DNA of 64,000 nt from Erodium maritimum (taxonomy: Eukaryota; Streptophyta; Magnoliopsida; Geraniales; Geraniaceae). Location: assembly GCA_963921825.1 (NCBI GenBank), contig OY997588.1, forward strand, positions 82,775,043-82,839,042, given 5' to 3'. Of the stretch, positions 41,863-53,559 are shown piece after piece. The translations under genes were made by a program, and so were the position numbers. Positions within the stretch are counted from its first letter, which is position 1. Each line of letters starts with the position of its first letter. The notes below the pieces were generated by a model. It ran no database searches. It had not been told where the DNA came from and saw only the letters and a program-made list of their open reading frames with translations.

Positions 41863-42493
41863 GTGCTGGGAAGGCCAGGGAGAGTTTGGTCGACTGTACC
41901 TTCTCCCTGGTGTATAGGTGGAAGGGTACCACCAACAGTTGATGAGTTACTTCTCTACCACTTCGGAGTCAGCAATCCCGCGTTCAGGAGCCCTACCATT
42001 ATCAGTCAAGGGAGGACGACGCACACTGACTTACCGGGGGAGTAATTGGTCCACCACTGCTTGATTATCCTCTGATCTGCTCGATCAGTATTTTATGGTT
42101 GGAGTATACTGTATCGGTGTACATGGATGCTACCGCAGGCCCACCCCCTAAGGGCAAAATTTACTTTTCTGCATTTGTCTTTCAAGTTTTGTTAGTTTGG
42201 TTCCTATGTAAGGTGTCTCCGGCTCTCGAAGGCACCATAATGCTTTTATATTAATAATATCATCGTTTCTCTAAAAAAAAATCAAAATAAAGTTAAGTGA
42301 TCTTTTTTGAAAATTCAATATAGCTAAGTGAGAAAAATTAAATGTTCTTGTAGTTCAGGAAGAAATGATTGAAAGTCAGTGTATTTCTCTGAAATCGTTT
42401 TTTAAATCTATCTGATATTCTTATTGTGGGTCATCCAATACACTTTACCAGGTAGTCCGTATGATTTGGCTAATCATCTAGTCAATATAAAAT

Positions 42494-43080
42494 TCTTTTT
42501 TTGAAACAAACGACAAATGTGTTTTATTAATAATGTCAACCGATAGTAACAAAAATTGGGTTAAAAACCATAGGCTCCAGAATATGTTCGTGGACTTCGT
42601 ATATTTTACGACATTTTTGGACCCGTAAAAAAGTCTAGTTTGCATCGCAGACAACATAGGGCAATACCAACGTACTAAGAACTAAGAAATGAAAACATAA
42701 AACAAAGAAAACAAAAAATTGTCCCAAAATCGAAATTGCTTAAGAAACCTTGAGAAGAGCTGCATATGTGATTGTACGATCGCCTCTTGGTAGAATCTGT
42801 TTTTCGGAACCGAATGGGATGCTCCGCTCGAAAGGGACTGATCGGCCCGTCGTCTTGATTCATTGAGATAACCCGACTTGGGGTGTTGTTGAACAATACA
42901 CCATCTTACCGTCCCACCCCTGGGTCCCAAATCCACTAGCTGGATAGTTCCGATGTCTTCTACAACCGTTGTCATCTAGTGGCCGCCGCGTGGAAGACAA
43001 CGATGAAGAAGAAAGACGAGACTTGTACCTTACGTTCATCCGAGAGACAACATCAAAAACCTAGTCCTCGACGGTTGCTT
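42494..43080 (-). mobile_element. Possible minus-strand LINE 3' end
   Basis: 'ttctttttttgaaacaaacg' then 'aaatgtgttttattaataat' reads on the minus strand as a LINE tail (…attattaataaaacacattt…AAAAAAA). Upstream on the minus strand there is no long coding region, just frames of 73-97 codons. The 5' boundary is not visible. Confidence 0.35.
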
Positions 43081-43122
43081 ATGGCTTTAGCCATGACGAA
43101 TATGTATTTAAAGACGTCGGAG

Positions 43123-43202
43123 GGTTGGAAGATCACACATAAATAAAAAAAACTAGGACCGATTAGTCTCTTACACTCAATTCTCTAGCATATGTTTTAC
43201 AA
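43123..43202. repeat. 80-bp direct repeat, left copy
   Basis: Begins ggttggaagatcacacataa and ends agcatatgttttacaa; differs from the right copy (44734-44813) at one base (gaccgatt versus gaccaatt). It flanks the AT-rich palindrome. Confidence 0.95.
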
Positions 43203-44733
43203 GGGAAATTTTACAAAATATGCCTCATAATGATATAAATTTGTTTTTTATGCTAGTATAGTTCAAAATTTGAAAAGTATGCTTTTCAATTGTTTTAGGA
43301 CAATAATACCCTCATTTTATTTTAAACAAGATAATTCATAGTTATTAATTCATTTAAATATATTTTCAAAATAATTTTTCAGTTTTTAAATAAAATATTT
43401 TTAATTTTTTTAAATTTTATAAATTATTAAAATTATATATTATTTTCTGAAAAATCAAATTATTTTGATAAATATTTAAAAAAAGATAATTCAACGACAA
43501 TATTTCAAACAAAAATATTATACTTCATTATTTTTTCAGTTTTATTAATTATTAAATTATTATTTTAATTTCTATTTTTTAAAATCGGATTATTTTGATA
43601 AATATATTTTCAAAGATAATTCACTTTTATAATGGTAACTTTTGAAAAATAATTTCAATTTTATAATAAAATATATTTTATATAATTTTATTAGTAACAA
43701 AATTCATATTTTATTTTTTAAAGTATAATTTTAAAAATAAATTAAATATTAAATTATTATTTTCATAATTAGTAAAATATATTATAAATTTATTTATCTT
43801 TAAAAATTATTTTTCAAAGTAATCTGTTTTTTATATAAAAATAAATTCAGATCTGATTTTAATAATTAATAATATAGAATAAAATATTTTTTTATAAAAA
43901 TATTCTTTACCTTTATATATTAGAAAAAATATTTTGTTAATATTAGTAATTATAAAAATCATATTTGAATTTATTTAAAAAAACATAATACTCTAATAAT
44001 AATTTATGAAAGATAATTAAATTTATAATATATTTTATTAATTATGAAAATTATATTTTAATTTATTTTTAAAATTATATTAAAAGTAAAATATGAATGT
44101 AGTAACTAATAAAATTTATTTTTATAAAAATGATATTTTGTTCAATTTTATTAGTTACTACATTCATATTTTATTAATTATGAAAATAAGATTTTAATTT
44201 ATTTTTTAAATTATATTAAAAGTAAAATATGAAGTAGTAACTAATAAATTTTATTTTTATAAAATTGAATTATCTTTCAAATTATATTTGTCAAAATAAT
44301 GCTATTTAAAAAATATAAATTAAAATAGGAATTTAATAATTAATAAAACTAAAAAAATAATGAAGTATAATATATTATTTTAAAAAATTATCGTTGAATT
44401 ATATATTTTTTAAAATATTTGTCAAAATAATTTGATATTTATGAAAATAAAATATAATTTTAAAAATTTGAAAAAAATTTAAAAATATTTTATTTAGAAT
44501 GTGAATATTTATTTTGAAAATAGGTTTAAATGAATTAATAAACTAGGAATTATCTTGTTTAAAATAAAATGAGGGTATTGTTGTCCTAAAACAATTGGAA
44601 AGCATATTTTTCAAATTATGAACTATACTAGCATAGAAATAAATTTATATCATTATGAGGCATAATTTTTGAACTATACTAACATAGAAAACAAATTTAT
44701 ATACTAGCATAGAAAACAAATTTAAAACAAATA
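43203..44733. mobile_element. AT-rich giant foldback element
   Basis: The left end (from about 43210) and the reverse complement of the right end (to about 44670) match for more than 200 bp. Shared strings include 'atgcctcataatgatataaa', 'tttaggacaa(t/c)aataccctc', and 'attttaaacaagataattc'. Shorter inverted pieces go on toward the centre near 44150, so the whole 1.5 kb may fold as one hairpin. No ORF. A Mutator-like or other foldback non-autonomous transposon is likely. The host sequence on both sides is duplicated for 80 bp. Confidence 0.75.
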
Positions 44734-44813
44734 GGTTGGAAGATCACACATAAATAAAAAAAACTAGGACCAATTAGTCTCTTACACTCAATTCTCTAGC
44801 ATATGTTTTACAA
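44734..44813. repeat. 80-bp direct repeat, right copy
   Basis: 79 of 80 bases identical to 43123-43202. Far longer than a normal target-site duplication. Confidence 0.95.
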
Positions 44814-45070
44814 TGCTATCCAATATCAATCATTAATTGATTATTAGAGCACAAAATAATATTTACGTTTCCTATCGTTTTTGTCGCAGGGAATTACTAG
44901 AAACTGTCCAAATGAATTGGACATCAATGATAAGCGGTCTAATGTTTAAAAACATGTTACGAGTTTCCCATTAATGCACAACCACCTTTTAAAATCTATT
45001 AGGTTTCTTACACAAAAGGAAGAATTTCCCTTCATAGTTCTAAAAGACCATAATACTCTTCCAAAGTTTT

Positions 45071-45227
45071 AAAATTTTGGAAAAACTCTGGTTCCAAACC
45101 TTTCTCAACGTTTCGTTTTCACGTCCTAACTCAGACCAACGTTTCGTTCCAATTCCACACTTAAAAACGTTTGGGTTTTTTGCAGAAAGTGTAAAACTCC
45201 GTCCAAATAAACGATTTCGTTAACTTC
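45071..45227 (+). repeat. Left TIR of the Mutator-like element
   Basis: Inverted copy of 58988-59143, about 90% identical by eye. Adjacent inside it, 45299-45435 has a duplicated 'gtgaagaaaaacgaagaaga' segment, probably the 5' UTR of the plus-strand gene. Confidence 0.9.
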
Positions 45228-45490
45228 GCGACCACGTGAGGGGCACGTGTTGGGTGTGAAAAAAATAAATGCCAAGATTTCCCCGACTTCTGAGGGTTGA
45301 AAACGTGAAGTCGTGAACGCGATTGAAGAAAAACGAAGAAGAGGAGACGTAGAGTTGAAAAGGAGCCATCGATTTCTGCAGAAGGAGACCGAGAATCGCG
45401 AGTGAAGAAAAACGAAGAAGAGGAGACGCAGACGCGGTGAACGATGAAGGGAGAATCTCAAGTAAATACCTTCATCAACCCTGACTTATT
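45228..45490 (+). other. Leader of the plus-strand Mutator gene
   Basis: Sequence between the left TIR and the LTR insertion. An ATG at 45444 opens MKGESQ and is followed by 'gtaaatacc', which could be a splice donor. It is plausible but unproven that this is the first exon of the GRF gene, which resumes after the LTR at about 52.9 kb. Confidence 0.35.
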
Positions 45491-46375
45491 TTTTGAAGAC
45501 CTGAGAATTTAAGATATGTATTTTTTCGTTGAATCGTCGCGGGTTTGATTTTGGATCGTTTTCAAAATAAAAAAAAAAAAGAAGAAAAAAAAATGGAAGG
45601 TTTGGATCTAGGCCAGCCAGACTCGGACTTGGGCCGGTCAGTAGACCAGTCCCAGCTCACGCACTCGCCCAGGCCGGCCCAAGACCAACACTACCCTAAC
45701 CCTAGCGCGACCCTCCCTCTCCCCTCATTCGTGCACGCTTCCCAAGTCAGAGCAGCTCCTCCCTCATCTTCGTCTCCCTCGTCCTCTCGTCTTCGCTGAG
45801 CCTCGCCGGAGCTCGTTCTCCTCCTCCTCCATCTTCTTCTTCTTCTTCTCTACCTCCACCCCGACCTTCCCTCATCTCCAAACATCAAAACCCAGAAACC
45901 CTCTCGCCTTCTTCGTCTTCTTCCTCCTCGACTCGTCACGAACCAGCGTCGCCGCACACGTCTCGAGCTTCGCCTCGCCGGAATCGAACGAATTAGAGAC
46001 AGTAAGCTGTTACCCGACCTCGATTCGTCTTCCCCGACCTTCTTTTCCCCTGAAAATTGCTCCCTCGCGAGCTTTTGGTGGTCGGGTTCGGGTGTAGAGG
46101 GTCGCCGGAGCTCGCACGCTTCAGATCTGACGTTTCCCTCGCCGGCGAGCTCCCCACGGCGTCAAATCTGGACGGAGGGCCTGGAACTCGCACCAGAAAC
46201 CTTCCCCCGCCTCTCCCGAGCCTCCTGACGCCTTCACCGCCGTCGAGAACCCCGGCCTCGCCGCCGCCATCGCCAGAAGCCGGAACCTTAGCCGCCTCAT
46301 CGCCGTCTCAGCTCAGACCTGAGCGAGCTTGGGCTCGGGCCAGGAACGGACTCGGGCCTTAGGCTTCAACTATGA

Positions 46376-46562
46376 TCTGGGCCTCGGGCCTGAACCTGGT
46401 TCGGGCCTCGGGCCTGGACTGGATTTGAGGTCCGTGTCCTAACTCAGGTCTGGATCCGGGTCTGGGTCGGGCTCGGGTCAGGTCCGGGTCTGAGGCTGGA
46501 TTGGGTCGGATCCGGGTTGGATTCGGGTCCAGTTTTCGGACTCGGGTCGGATCCGGGTCAGG
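46376..46562. repeat. GC-rich 'gggtc(t/c)gg' minisatellite in LTR
   Basis: Repeated 'cgggcctgg', 'gggtcgggctcgggtc' and 'ggatccgggt' units. Equivalent GC-rich repeats occur in the related LTR at 26060-26250. Confidence 0.8.
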
Positions 46563-47345
46563 CTATTAAATTAAATTAATTAATTAAATATTGGGTTTAA
46601 AATCGGATAAATACAAGGACTTATCGGACTTTTAAAGGACGTTTGGACAAACAAACTATTGGACTAATATAATAATTTGAGAACCGTTACAGACTGGACC
46701 GAGACTGATGACCGTCCCTTTTGTGTTAAAACCAGGCCTTTACCCCGAGCACGGAGAAGACCGGAGTTGGCCAGGACGTCAGCAGCTATGCGACCCAGAT
46801 AGATATTTAAGAGGTAGGGATTACCTCGAAACCCGCTTTATTACGGTTATACTAGAATGCATATATATAGGGAAACCTAATAACCGGATAAATAACTAGT
46901 ATGCATATAGGACGGTATTGACTAGGGTAGTCTTATAACATGCGAATGACCTACGAGCCATGTCGTGCCGTAGGTGTTGGTATGATGTGCTGGTAGAATC
47001 AAGCCATGTCGTGCCTGTAGGATTGTTGCTGATTGTGTGGATTGTATACTCTGTGCTGTTTGAACGGTTAATAAATAACGAACATGAAAACTAGTAGAGT
47101 TGAACTTGGTGATGCATATTAGTGACTTGAGTGGTTATTCCCTGTTTAGCGGATATGTTGAAAAGTGGGGATGTTGGGGACTGGATATCGGTTAAGCCGG
47201 TGGGGTTACCACGTCGAGTGTGGTGTCGGTAAGTGATGGTAAGTACGTGATGGTTACGGGAGTAAATTGAGAATGTGAGTGTTATCCTATTTGAGAATGT
47301 GGTTGTGATCCTAGTTGTGAGTGTGATTGTGTTTGTTTGATGCGC

Positions 47346-50300
47346 GACCGGTAAAGTGTGAGAGATGTACTTCCGTCAGGTGTATCGTACCTTCCGGCGC
47401 GTAATCGGTAAAGTGTTGCGTTTATGGTACTTTGGTTACATGAGAAAGGTGGTTTCCCTACCTTCCGACCGTGAGTCGGTAAAACATTGTGTCCCACAAA
47501 GAGGTGATTTCCCTACCTTCCGATTAGCACTCGGTAAAACGCTGTGTTGAGCACCGCGAGAGATGAGGCCGCGAAGAGGCGATTTCCCTGCCTTCCGTAG
47601 ATCGGTAAAATCTGTGTTCCGCGATGAGGTCGACCGCCTATCCCGACTTTGTGTTGGGGAAGTTGCATGCGGCTGCGCCGAGCCGAGCGGGTTGCTCCCG
47701 AGACCGTGCGATGGTTACGAGTTGTGTGTTTGAGATTGCTTTGAATTGATTGAGTATTGTTGTGTTGTGGCTATGGGTGTTTTCCTTGTTATGAGTTGTG
47801 GGTGACCGTGTATGACTTGATTTTGATTGTTTGATGATGAAGTTCTGTTGGGTCTCGAGGTAGGGTTGGAGATGAACCAACTCGCAGCGGAAAATCAAGG
47901 AAAACCAAGAGACGATTAAAACCATGAAACAACTAACAAAGAATGGATTCACAAGAGAAAAATTCAGCACCCGGTAATCGGTGAGAGAGATGTACTTCCG
48001 TCAGGTGTATCGTACCTTCCGGCGCGTAATCGGTAAAGTGTTGCGTTTATGGTACTTTGGTTACATGAGAAAAGTGGTTTCCCTACCTTCCGACCGTGAG
48101 TCGGTAAAACATTGTGTCCCGCAAAGAGGTGATTTCCCTACCTTCCGATTAGCACTCGGTAAAACGCTGTGTTGAGCACCGCGAGAGATGAGGCCGCGAA
48201 GAGGCGATTTCCCTGCCTTCCGTAGATCGGTAAAATCTGTGTTCCGCGATGAGGTCGACCGCCTATCCCGACTTTGTGTTGGGGAAGTTGCGTGCGGCTG
48301 CGCCGAGCCGAGCGGGTTGCTCCCGAGACCGTGCGATGGTTACGAGTTGTGTGTTTGAGATTGCTTTGAATTGATTGAGTATTGTTGTGTTGTGGCTATG
48401 GGTGTTTTCCTTGTTATGAGTTGTGGGTGACCGTGTATGACTTGATTTTGATTGTTTGATGATGAAGTTCTGTTGGGTCTCGAGGTAGGGTTGGAGATGA
48501 ACCAACTCGCAGCGGAAAATCAAGGAAAACCAAGAGACGATTAAAACCATGAAACAACTAACAAAGAATGGATTCACAAGAGAAAAATTCAGCACTCGGT
48601 AATCGGTGAGAGAGATGTACTTCCGTCAGGTGTATCGTACCTTCCGGCGCGTAATCGGTAAAGTGTTGCGTTTATGGTACTTTGGTTACATGAGAAAGGT
48701 GGTTTCCCTACCTTCCGACCGTGAGTCGGTAAAACATTGTGTCCCACAAAGAGGTGATTTCCCTACCTTCCGATTAGCACTCGGTAAAACGCTGTGTTGA
48801 GCACCGCGAGAGATGAGGCCGCGAAGAGGCGATTTCCCTGCCTTCCGTAGATCGGTAAAATCTGTGTTCCGCGATGAGGTCGACCGCCTATCCCGACTTT
48901 GTGTTGGGGAAGTTGCGTGCGGCTGCGCCGAGCCGAGCGGGTTGCTCCCGAGACCGTGCGATGGTTACGAGTTGTGTGTTTGAGATTGCTTTGAATTGAT
49001 TGAGTATTGTTGTGTTGTGGCTATGGGTGTTTTCCTTGTTATGAGTTGTAGGTGACCGTGTATGACTTGATTTTGATTGTTTGATGATGAAGTTCTGTTG
49101 GGTCTCGAGGTAGGGTTGGAGATGAACCAACTCGCAGCGGAAAATCAAGGAAAACCAAGAGACGATTAAAACCATGAAACAACTAACAAAGAATGGATTC
49201 ACAAGAGAAAAATTCAGCACTCGGTAATCGGTGAGAGAGATGTACTTCCGTCAGGTGTATCGTACCTTCCGGCGCGTAATCGGTAAAGTGTTGCGTTTAT
49301 GGTACTTTGGTTACATGAGAAAGGTGGTTTCCCTACCTTCCGACCGTGAGTCGGTAAAACATTGTGTCCCACAAAGAGGTGATTTCCCTACCTTCCGATT
49401 AGCACTCGGTAAAACGCTGTGTTGAGCACCGCGAGAGATGAGGCCGCGAAGAGGCGATTTCCCTGCCTTCCGTAGATCGGTAAAATCTGTGTTCCGCGAT
49501 GAGGTCGACCGCCTATCCCGACTTTGTGTTGGGGAAGTTGCGTGCGGCTGCGCCGAGCCGAGCGGGTTGCTCCCGAGACCGTGCGATGGTTACGAGTTGT
49601 GTGTTTGAGATTGCTTTGAATTGATTGAGTATTGTTGTGTTGTGGCTATGGGTGTTTTCCTTGTTATGAGTTGTGGGTGACCGTGTATGACTTGATTTTG
49701 ATTGTTTGATGATGAAGTTCTGTTGGGTCTCGAGGTAGGGTTGGAGATGAACCAACTCGCAGCGGAAAATCAAGGAAAACCAAGAGACGATTAAAACCAT
49801 GAAACAACTAACAAAGAATGGATTCACAAGAGAAAAATTCAGCACTCGGTAATCGGTGAGAGAGATGTACTTCCGTCAGGTGTATCGTACCTTCCGGCGC
49901 GTAATCGGTAAAGTGTTGCGTTTATGGTACTTTGGTTACATGAGAAAGGTGGTTTCCCTACCTTCCGACCGTGAGTCGGTAAAACATTGTGTCCCACAAA
50001 GAGGTGATTTCCCTACCTTCCGATTAGCACTCGGTAAAACGCTGTGTTGAGCACCGCGAGAGATGAGGCCGCGAAGAGGCGATTTCCCTGCCTTCCGTAG
50101 ATCGGTAAAATCTGTGTTCCGCGATGAGGTCGACCGCCTATCCCGACTTTGTGTTGGGGAAGTTGCGTGCGGCTGCGCCGAGCCGAGCGGGTTGCTCCCG
50201 AGACCGTGCGATGGTTACGAGTTGTGTGTTTGAGATTGCTTTGAATTGATTGAGTATTGTTGTGTTGTGGCTATGAGTGTTTTCCTTGTTATGAGTTGTG

Positions 50301-50470
50301 GGTGACCGTGTATGACTTGATTTTGATTGTTTGATGATGAAGTTCTGTTGGGTCTCGAGGTAGGGTTGGAGATGAACCAACTCGCAGCGGAAAATCAAGG
50401 AAAACCAAGAGACGATTAAAACCATGAAACAACTAACAAAGAATGGATTCACAAGAGAAAAATTCAGCAC
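47346..50470. repeat. Five tandem 625-bp units spanning two nested LTRs
   Basis: Units 47346-47970, 47971-48595, 48596-49220, 49221-49845 and 49846-50470 have identical length and differ by only a handful of substitutions. Each unit consists of about 500 bp of the outer gypsy-type LTR (containing 'ttccctaccttccg…cggtaaaa' sub-repeats) followed by about 125 bp identical to the beginning of the solo LTR at 50346-52033 ('tgttgggtctcgaggtaggg' to 'ttcagcac'). The amplification therefore happened after the inner LTR inserted. Junctions read 'ttcagcac|(c/t)cggtaatcgg', and 'agcactcggtaa' also occurs inside each unit, so microhomology at the breakpoint is plausible. The repeated 64- and 110-codon ORFs are not considered genes. 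Confidence 0.95.
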
Positions 50471-52033
50471 TAGTTCTTACCAAAACAAGAACACCGGGTA
50501 ACGAATGATTGACTTGAGTCTCCAAGACGCCTACGTATCCACATGGGAATCAAAGCCACGTAGTTCTTCTCTTTGAGGACTAAAGAACACAAAAATGGAG
50601 GTGGGAGCTTGCCAAACCCGAAATTGCAAGGGAAGGGGGAGAGAAGTTGTGTTTCCTATTCTTGTCTTGTGCTTGTTATGTTGAAAAAAGATGACTTAAA
50701 CATAAAAAAACCCATACTTGTCCAACTAAAGGCATGGGACAAGTATGGTGTCAAGTAAGGTGTAAATAGGACAAAGTATGGCAAGACAAGATTGGGTTAG
50801 GTGGTGAATCACCAACACCTTAATCCTTGTCTTGCTTACTTAGTACTAATTAATCAAGACTTGATTAATTAGTTCCATGGGCCTTGGTTATATGGGCCTT
50901 TCATGGGCCTCTTGGAACATGGCCCGTGGCCATTTCCAACGAGGTCCCGTGATTCGCTCATCGCCTCCATGCCTTCCATACCGGAAATGTCCAACATTAT
51001 CCGACGCGATCAATCCCAAGACTCCAAGCCTTGTCTCGATCTGTGAAGTCCTATTCACTTACGGGCACATGACCCAAAACCCAGTTTTGGTCATGTCCCG
51101 AGACAACTCCCTTTTGGCCATTCTCCATAAATGTGTCAATGAGTTTCATCCTCCGGTGTGACCCTTAGGTTTATGCATGTCAATAGATCAACGTAAAATC
51201 CCATTTTACTTGATCCTATTTAAGTGGCAACTAACGAGACTTTAGTATTGCCTGACACTACATAACGAATCGACCCTGTCGATTCTAACCTTTCCGTCGT
51301 CCCTGTCATTATCCTTTTATCTCCGATATCCTGATTGAGATAAGGCATAGAGCCGTCATCCTTATTATTCTCAATCACCGTTCCTTGATATGTGAGATGA
51401 CTGAAGATATGATACCCAGTATCATGTGCATGGCCATGCTATTCTTCCAGTCACTCTCGATCAAGTGGCCGAGAACCGATATCTTTCCCATACCTTAGTA
51501 TGAGGGATAAATCCCTTAGCCGTCTTTCGTGTCACTCATGTAGCCCGTCCCCAAGCCAATCCTGGCCGTTATGGAAGCCCTGTTACGGACAACGTTAGGC
51601 TCAGGTCAAACTCAGTTGTTGACTACATAGCGATCACAAAGACTCCTTGGTCTAAGGATACATGACAAGCTACAACACTGAATATGTTCATGACTTAATC
51701 TATGGCACATATTCAGGGCGGGTCGTCCAATATCATGTCCCACATGATATCTATGATCAGACTCCGGAATCCCATTCCAATGACTAACAGAACGTAAGCC
51801 ATAAAGAGCCATCTTTCATACTAGTCGCTTCTAGTGAAGCTTTGTTGACTAGGGACCCATCGAGTGTGATCTATCTCGATCTATGGTTCTATTCGCATGG
51901 TGGGCATAGATCAGAGCAAACATCGATATATTACTCCAACACATAAGTAATATAAAGCCGCTTTAATTTTATTGCTAACGATGATATATACATTTGGACA
52001 TTTAGGATTGAACTACGGGCACTAAGACTAACA
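50346..52033. mobile_element. Solo LTR, 1688 bp (copia-like?), nested
   Basis: Begins TGTTGGGTCTCGAGG and ends AGACTAACA, with gttc on both sides (50342-50345 and 52034-52037); the duplication could be agttc if the terminal A is shared. Removing it joins 'gatgatgaagttc' to 'atgtgtgtggcttcc'. It contains no coding region. TGTTG…AACA termini suit a copia-type LTR, but there is no internal domain to prove class. Its first 125 bp are repeated in the 625-bp array. Confidence 0.75.
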
Positions 52034-52759
52034 GTTCATGTGTGTGGCTTCCGTGTAAGTTAAAGCGTCGTCTTTGTGATTATCCGTGAGTCGGTCGTGA
52101 AGGGGCTTTGGACGAGGATTTTCGGGATAGTTTGTGGTCGAGTAAAGTGAAAGTTGTTTAATTTGAGTTATATGTTCTCGTTGTCTCCCTCTCCTTTTAA
52201 TTGTCAAAGTTAGTTTGGAATTGTAATTGGGTGTCTTATTTGGATTGTTCCCTTCGGTGTGTGCCTTAGTCAAATGGTTGGTGTTGAGTTAAGTTGGTAT
52301 GGTTGGCTTAGGAGTGTCATATCAAGGGAGTGTCGACTATTAAATGGCTTAAGTGTTGTATTGTCATATCGGTTCTCTTAAAATATTTCAAATTGTGGAA
52401 AGATGTTATGGTAAATCCGAATTGAGGAGGTTTTTGTGGTTTTCCCTACTGAGCGTCAAGCTCACCCCTTTACTGTGTTTTCTACAGGTGATAGCTATGC
52501 CTTGGACTAGAGGGTCACGCAGAGTTGGGGAGCTGGCGGATGCCCGAGGTTTACTTGTTATTAGAGACGTATTGTGTTTTTCATTTTATATTGACTGAGC
52601 TCGTGACTCAAGATTTGAACTCTGTTGATTTATATTATTCTCTCTTTTTCAGACTTAAATCCCTTCTAGATTCGTTTTTATTTAATTTCACTAAGTCACG
52701 TCTCGGATCTGGTCAATACTGGATTTGGGGCGTGACATATTTGAATAGAAGGGAGAATC

Positions 52760-52990
52760 GTAGGGGATGTTGAAAAATCTAGGGTTTGTTTATCTAAATT
52801 ATACAATCTATTACATCTAGGGTTTGTTCAAGAAATTGGTTGAAAAATGTAGGGTTTGGTCATCCAATGTATAGAATTTGTTCATCCAATTTATAGAAAT
52901 TGTTACATATAGGGTTTTTTTTTCAAGAAATTGGTTGAAAAATGTAGGGTTTGGTCATTCAAAGTATATAATTTGTTCATCCAAAGTATA
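52760..52990. repeat. 'tagggtttggtcatccaa' tandem repeats
   Basis: Three to four imperfect copies of a unit with 'gaaaaatgtagggtttggtc', 'tcaagaaattggttg' and 'tagaatttgttcatccaa'. Probably intron or 5' UTR of the plus-strand Mutator gene. Confidence 0.75.
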
Positions 52991-52997
52991 GAAAAAT

Positions 52998-53505
52998 GTG
53001 TGGAATTTAGTTTTGAAGCTGAAATTTATAGAAATGGTGAATGGCAACTTTGAAATTGTAGTCATCTATTTTGAACAGGAGAATATGATACGATATCCGG
53101 GAATAATATACTGTTACTATGGAGTGAAAGCTCCAATACGTACATCATTGTCAAAGAAAAATCCCGGGAGGAGGTTTTATGGTTGTGGTAAATTCAATGT
53201 AAGCTTCTTCCTTAACTACAATGTGGATATAACCAAATGTATGATGTTGAAAATAAATTCCTTCACATTGTCACTCTTATTTATGTATGTGTTAGGACTG
53301 GAAGAAAAAATGTAATTCTTTTTGTAGGGTTGATGACCATGTTCCTGGTTTGGAAGTGGCTCAATTGAATGACAGAATTAAGGCACTGGAAGAGGCTATG
53401 TGGACTGAGGAAAAACAACAACAATGCATTGATGAGGAAGAGTTCGAAATGTACGCTAGTGGTTTTAGTTATTATAGTAGGGTTGTTCTTGTCTTGGATT
53501 CTTAA
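52998..53505 (+). pseudogene. GRF-type zinc-finger protein encoded by the Mutator element
   Basis: Two exons (52998 or earlier to 53198; 53296-53505) around an intron 53199-53295 with GTAAGC…TTAG borders, phase 0. The join gives CYYGVKAPIRTS, NPGRRFYGC, then DWKKKCNSFCRVDDH: the GRF zinc finger, a nucleic-acid-binding module. A coiled coil (VAQLNDRIKALEEAM) follows. The frame then ends at 53505, but an overlapping frame encodes KCTLVVLVIIVGLFLSWIL, a good transmembrane helix as seen at the C-terminus of many plant GRF proteins, so a frameshift near 53440 is likely. The finger's second cysteine is replaced by Tyr (C-Y-Y-G instead of C-x-C-G). It is convergent with the transposase gene. The role in transposition is unknown. 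Confidence 0.65.
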
Positions 53506-53559
53506 GGATAGTAATGTACCTAGCAAGAAGGCCTACATGATTCTACTATGATTTTTTTA

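Larger units (their letters stand above)
39839..42280 (+). mobile_element. L1-type LINE containing ORF1 but no ORF2, with 13-bp TSD
   Basis: Target duplication atcaaaataaagt lies at 39826-39838 and 42281-42293, and the 3' end carries 'ttatattaataatatcatcg' plus an A tract, as in plant L1s. The 5' part begins with a GC-rich leader ('ctgctagggtttagggtg') like full-length LINEs, so it is not simply 5'-truncated. The coding part is ORF1 only: after the ORF1 stop at 41862 just 0.4 kb remains, with no endonuclease or reverse transcriptase. The element is thus an internally deleted or naturally ORF1-only LINE, comparable in layout to mammalian HAL1 elements. Confidence 0.85.
45500..52736 (+). mobile_element. 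Ty3/gypsy-type LTR (TGTCACGCCCC family, opposite orientation), expanded
   Basis: The right end is GGATTTGGGGCGTGACA (to 52736), the reverse complement of the left end of the LTRs at 24576 and 1552. The adjoining 300 bp match the 24576 LTR in reverse, including 'gctcacccctttac'. Internal landmarks follow in order (gtaacc/GC-rich 'gggtcgggctcgggtc' repeats at 46380-46560, A-rich tract at 45564-45594). After subtracting the nested solo LTR (1.69 kb) and four extra 625-bp units (2.5 kb) the length is about 3.0 kb, as in relatives. The left end is not clear: no TGTAAGAACC-like start is visible, so it may be truncated near 45.5 kb. Confidence 0.7.

Noticed and set aside
45126..45461. 111-codon minus ORF at the left end of the Mutator element
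   Set aside because: Overlaps the TIR and the duplicated GA-rich leader; no homologue known to me and not in transposase orientation.
47365..50470. Repeated ORFs of 64 codons (plus) and 110 codons (minus), five near-identical copies each
   Set aside because: They follow the 625-bp repeat period, lie across an LTR-LTR junction, and have no coding features; conservation is explained by recent duplication.
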